This document shows positions 61,597 to 64,000 of a DNA stretch of 64,000 bases, in pieces. The notes under the pieces are model-generated. The model had not been told where the DNA came from and did no database searches. It was given only the letters and a program-made list of their open reading frames with translations. Both the position numbers and the translations under genes were made by a program. The stretch's first letter is position 1; every line of letters begins with the position of its first letter. Source of the stretch: Pseudomonas sp. GV085 (lineage in GTDB: Bacteria; Pseudomonadota; Gammaproteobacteria; Pseudomonadales; Pseudomonadaceae); assembly GCF_003050925.1 (NCBI RefSeq), contig NZ_QAOV01000002.1:186001-250000 (forward strand). Reading direction: 5' to 3'.

Positions 61597-62166
61597 TCAC
61601 CCATGTTCCGCTGCCAACATTGACCTGAACTGAGAAATGACCTCTGAAGATAGCCCGGCACCTTCGAACACTGCGCAGGTGAAGCTAACGGGTGCAGGGC
61701 CTGGAGCGGTTATGATGCGGTCTGCAACCACAGCTACTGGACTGCTTCGATAAAGCGTGCGCCCTTCATAACCTACGGCATTTTGTTGTAAGAAGTCAGC
61801 GCTGTTCGAGGTATGAGGCACCGTGTCGAGAAGCCCGGCCCTCGCAAGTGCCAGCGTTCCCCCACAGATACCGGCAATTGTCGCTCCACTTGAACGGCTG
61901 GCATGAAGAAAGTCTCGAATATCCGGTGCTTCCGCACGTTCCCAGACCATTCCTCCAATGACGACAACAACGTCCGGTTTCCAGTCCAGACATTGTTGCA
62001 AACTGCTATCGACAGTTACAGCCAATCCACCTTGCGAGCGGAGCTGCCCCGTAGCAGTAGCGAAAAACCTGACGTCAATTCCATAATACGGGGACGCAGT
62101 TCCAGCAATGAAAGCATATTCCCAGTCCGCAAAACCGGGTGTCAGTATCAAACCCACGCGTGCCAT
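61597..62166 (-). CDS. DJ-1/PfpI family protein (second)
   Basis: The 189-residue protein has the DJ-1 fold: VGLILTPGFADWEYAFIAGT, PDVVVVIGGMVWERAEAPDI and the nucleophile elbow ATIAGICGGTLALARAGLLD with the reactive Cys. It resembles the glutamine-amidotransferase-like YdeA/ThiJ branch. It is a single gene between the IS and an inverted-end element. Its function is unknown; family members act as deglycases, chaperones or glyoxalases. Confidence 0.85.
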   Translation of the reverse strand: MARVGLILTPGFADWEYAFIAGTASPYYGIDVRFFATATGQLRSQGGLAVTVDSSLQQCLDWKPDVVVVIGGMVWERAEAPDIRDFLHASRSSGATIAGICGGTLALARAGLLDTVPHTSNSADFLQQNAVGYEGRTLYRSSPVAVVADRIITAPGPAPVSFTCAVFEGAGLSSEVISQFRSMLAAEHG

Positions 62167-62500
62167 CAGTCAGTATCCTCCATGAATGCCAATAACAGAT
62201 GGCGACAACATATGGCGACAGCAAACAGACATCAAGGGCTGCTTTGGTTCCAGACTGTGTAAAAACGCAGACCCTATTTTGAAGTCTGCGTCGCTATGTA
62301 AAATCTGCCAATGATTGGTGACTCAGCGGAGCTGAAATTTGCATAGGAACGAGGTTTTCGTTCTGGTTCTGACTGTCAAACCTGCTCTAAACCGTTTTTA
62401 CACAGCCTCGGCCATAAGCATTCAGCGACTTCAATAATGCGCGGGCTCCCGGTTTTTTTAAGACCATGAGCCTGGTACATAAAATTAGTCAGGTCATCGT
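62167..62500. other. Intergenic region with a short inverted-end element
   Basis: Besides the element at 62255-62405 it holds no gene that I can support. Confidence 0.5.
62255..62405. mobile_element. Candidate MITE or IS remnant
   Basis: CTGTGTAAAAACG at 62255-62267 and its exact complement CGTTTTTACACAG at 62393-62405 enclose 125 non-coding bases. CTGTGTRAAAAC ends are typical of IS5-group elements. No transposase frame is inside, so this is a miniature derivative or a relic. Confidence 0.6.
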
Positions 62501-63718
62501 CTAATGCTCTTTGGCTTTCTTGATACGCAACACGATCAACGCAAGAATGCCGATCGCAAGCGGCGTCATTGCCAGCATGGCGTCTCGTGGGGCTACCGCA
62601 ACGCCGAGCAGATTTAGGCCTGAGTAACCAAGTTTGAGCAAATTAAGCAGGTAGTAGGTAATAGCAATAATCGACAGGCCTTCCACTGCGCGCTGGATCT
62701 TGATCTGAGCATCGGCTCGAGCATTCAGGCTTTTCAGGATTTCCGAGTTCTGTTCCTCCATTTCTACCTGGACTCGTGCTTGTAACAGATCGCCCAGGTT
62801 AGCGACACTTTCGGCCAAGTGTTCCAGTCGCTGTTCGGTGGCTGTGCAGTACCTGACGGTGGGCTTGAAGCGACGCTCGATAAACACGCCCAGGCGTTGG
62901 CAATCACCTACGTGACTTTCTCGCAGTTCACCCAAACGCTCGAATACCAGTTGCGCATAGGCTTGCGTGGCACTGAAGCGGTGACGGGTTTTTGCGGCGC
63001 TGCTCACCACTTGGGCAGAAAGGTTAGAGATATCCGCAAGCAGGGCTTTCGCATTACTGCCGTCGGGGTCGGCATTTCGTTCGGAAAGGGTGACCAAGGT
63101 CTTGTCAAAAACATCGAGCTGCGCGCTCAAGTCTTTGGCCATGGTCAAGGATAACGAGGCCATCATCCGATAGGTTTCGATTTCCAGAAGGCGGCGAATC
63201 ATTCGGCCTTGGCGGTAGGCATTCAGGCGCCGATTGACGAACAATATGTGGTTGTTGCCACCCTCACTTATACGAAAATCGCTCCAGACCATGGCATCGC
63301 CACCACCCACGCACGAACCGCTCGGATCCCTGAAGCCGTATCGGGACAGATCCAGGTCGGCTTCACCACGCACTACAATCTGCACCGAGTTGATCAGGGC
63401 CGGTAAATGCACTTCGACCTTTGACGCCAGGATCTCGGGCAGCGTTGTCCAGGACAAGTCATCACAGGATGAAGTGACCACCAGTGTCAGGGTGAAAAAC
63501 TCGGTATGGCGCTCCCATTTCAGTGCATGGCCATCGAGTTGAGTAATGCCTTGGGCGGCATTCAGGTCGAGGGAGCCAGGGCAGCATTGTTCAAGGAATA
63601 CATTGCACTCCTGATCGCTGCCGAGGAAGGCCAAATGAAACACATGGGCCGGCTCATCGAAGTACAGTGACGGGCGCGCGTGTAGTTCATTGTGCAGGCT
63701 TAGTCGTAACGGGTGCAT
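62501..63718 (-). CDS. DUF3422 family membrane protein
   Basis: The 405-residue protein starts MHPLRLSLHNELHARPSLYF, the hallmark of DUF3422 (an Arg-Pro-Ser N-terminal motif). It has a large soluble middle with probable coiled coil (RLEHLAESVANLGDLLQARV...) and two C-terminal membrane helices before a basic end RIKKAKEH. It is probably anchored in the inner membrane. No function is established for the family. Confidence 0.9.
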   Translation of the reverse strand: MHPLRLSLHNELHARPSLYFDEPAHVFHLAFLGSDQECNVFLEQCCPGSLDLNAAQGITQLDGHALKWERHTEFFTLTLVVTSSCDDLSWTTLPEILASKVEVHLPALINSVQIVVRGEADLDLSRYGFRDPSGSCVGGGDAMVWSDFRISEGGNNHILFVNRRLNAYRQGRMIRRLLEIETYRMMASLSLTMAKDLSAQLDVFDKTLVTLSERNADPDGSNAKALLADISNLSAQVVSSAAKTRHRFSATQAYAQLVFERLGELRESHVGDCQRLGVFIERRFKPTVRYCTATEQRLEHLAESVANLGDLLQARVQVEMEEQNSEILKSLNARADAQIKIQRAVEGLSIIAITYYLLNLLKLGYSGLNLLGVAVAPRDAMLAMTPLAIGILALIVLRIKKAKEH

Positions 63719-63927
63719 TTTGTATGGCCATGTTGGAGTTGTTATTGCCGCTTGCGATTAATGCCCTCCCGAGCCAGGTGCCAAGTCTTTCGGGGCATTA
63801 TCGATTGCTGTTGTTGGTGGGACAGTTTGACGAACTGACGAGTCACCGCGAGGTGACAAACGTTGGGGAGGTACGGTGTAACCTGTCCGTAGGTGAACCC
63901 GTCTCAAGTCGAAAGAGCGAGACGCGA
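63719..63927 (+). promoter_or_regulatory. Structured leader ahead of the last gene
   Basis: A perfect GTCACC-GCGA-GGTGAC hairpin with a GNRA tetraloop (63842-63857) and a CGTCTC/GAGACG pair (63900-63924) lie just before ATG 63928. Together they look like a structured 5' untranslated region, possibly a riboswitch or protein-binding leader. I do not recognise a known class. Confidence 0.4.
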
Positions 63928-64000
63928 ATGAGTGATCAGGTTTCCTTCGGCAGTAGCGAAGCCCTGCCGTCCCTGGCAGGCACCTCTCACACGAATTCCG
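63928..64000 (+). CDS. Start of an unrecognised gene cut by the window edge
   Basis: Twenty-four codons are visible, beginning MSDQVSFGSSEALPSLAGTS. There is no clear ribosome site; the last hairpin of the leader ends just before the ATG, so translation may depend on its structure. The family cannot be told from this fragment. Confidence 0.4.
   Translation, partial: MSDQVSFGSSEALPSLAGTSHTNS

Noticed and set aside
63874..63900. Similarity of TCCGTAGGTGAACC to the 3' end of eukaryotic 18S rRNA
   Set aside because: Only 14 bases match and no other rRNA sequence surrounds it; coincidence.

Overview
The window is chromosomal DNA from a gamma-proteobacterium of the genus Pseudomonas, most likely the P. 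fluorescens group. The evidence is the gene content (ornithine cyclodeaminases, acetylpolyamine amidohydrolase, ctlX, many LysR regulators, the ltnD-otnK-otnC-gntP-otnI L-threonate operon) and the many REP-type palindromes whose ends read TGTAGGAGC or TGTGGGAGC. No rRNA or tRNA gene, CRISPR array or replication origin is visible. The species assignment is inference.

Layout. 1-3910: a divergent Lrp/AsnC gene (cut by the window edge) faces acetylpolyamine amidohydrolase, ornithine cyclodeaminase and an amino acid permease. 4005-6700: a thymidylate-kinase-like gene, then an AT-richer stretch holding relics of three genes (LysR 3' end, beta-carbonic anhydrase 5' end, WrbA 5' end) around an intact DUF1348 gene and a glycine-zipper protein. 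6758-16900: redox and stress genes (cupin, PNPOx/flavoreductase/2Fe-2S fusion, DJ-1 family protein, secreted alpha/beta hydrolase, tandem LysR pair, glutathione S-transferase, glutathione reductase, NTF2-like protein, HxlR regulator).

17053-27030: a LysR regulator diverges from an eight-gene set encoding an argininosuccinate-lyase-like enzyme, a polar amino acid ABC transporter, two NodB-type deacetylases, an MmgE/PrpD protein and an MFS exporter. I read it as an import-and-degrade system for an N-linked amino-dicarboxylate; the substrate is unknown. 27087-33407: ctlX, an Lrp regulator, a basic amino acid ABC transporter and a second ornithine cyclodeaminase suggest a complete arginine/ornithine to proline route. 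33582-41394: CapA-like protein, DeoR regulator and the L-threonate catabolic operon.

41953-55432: a DUF1624 membrane protein, a flavin monooxygenase beside an ABC importer whose permease gene is broken by an internal deletion, SlyB-like lipoprotein, pirin, several LysR/AraC/HxlR regulators, threonine aldolase, DoxX protein, MFS exporter and msrA. 55518-64000: LysR, a beta-lactamase-fold hydrolase with an MFS exporter, and then a short leader ORF with six consecutive Thr codons followed by mutually exclusive hairpins (a classic attenuator design) ahead of an isochorismatase-family gene. Next come an IS1182-family insertion sequence, a DJ-1 family gene, a short element with inverted ends, a DUF3422 gene and the start of a gene with a structured leader that runs off the window.

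The most noteworthy items are the Thr-codon attenuator at 59084-59247, the lyase/epimerase-type operon at 18356-27030, and the cluster of gene relics between 4925 and 6203.
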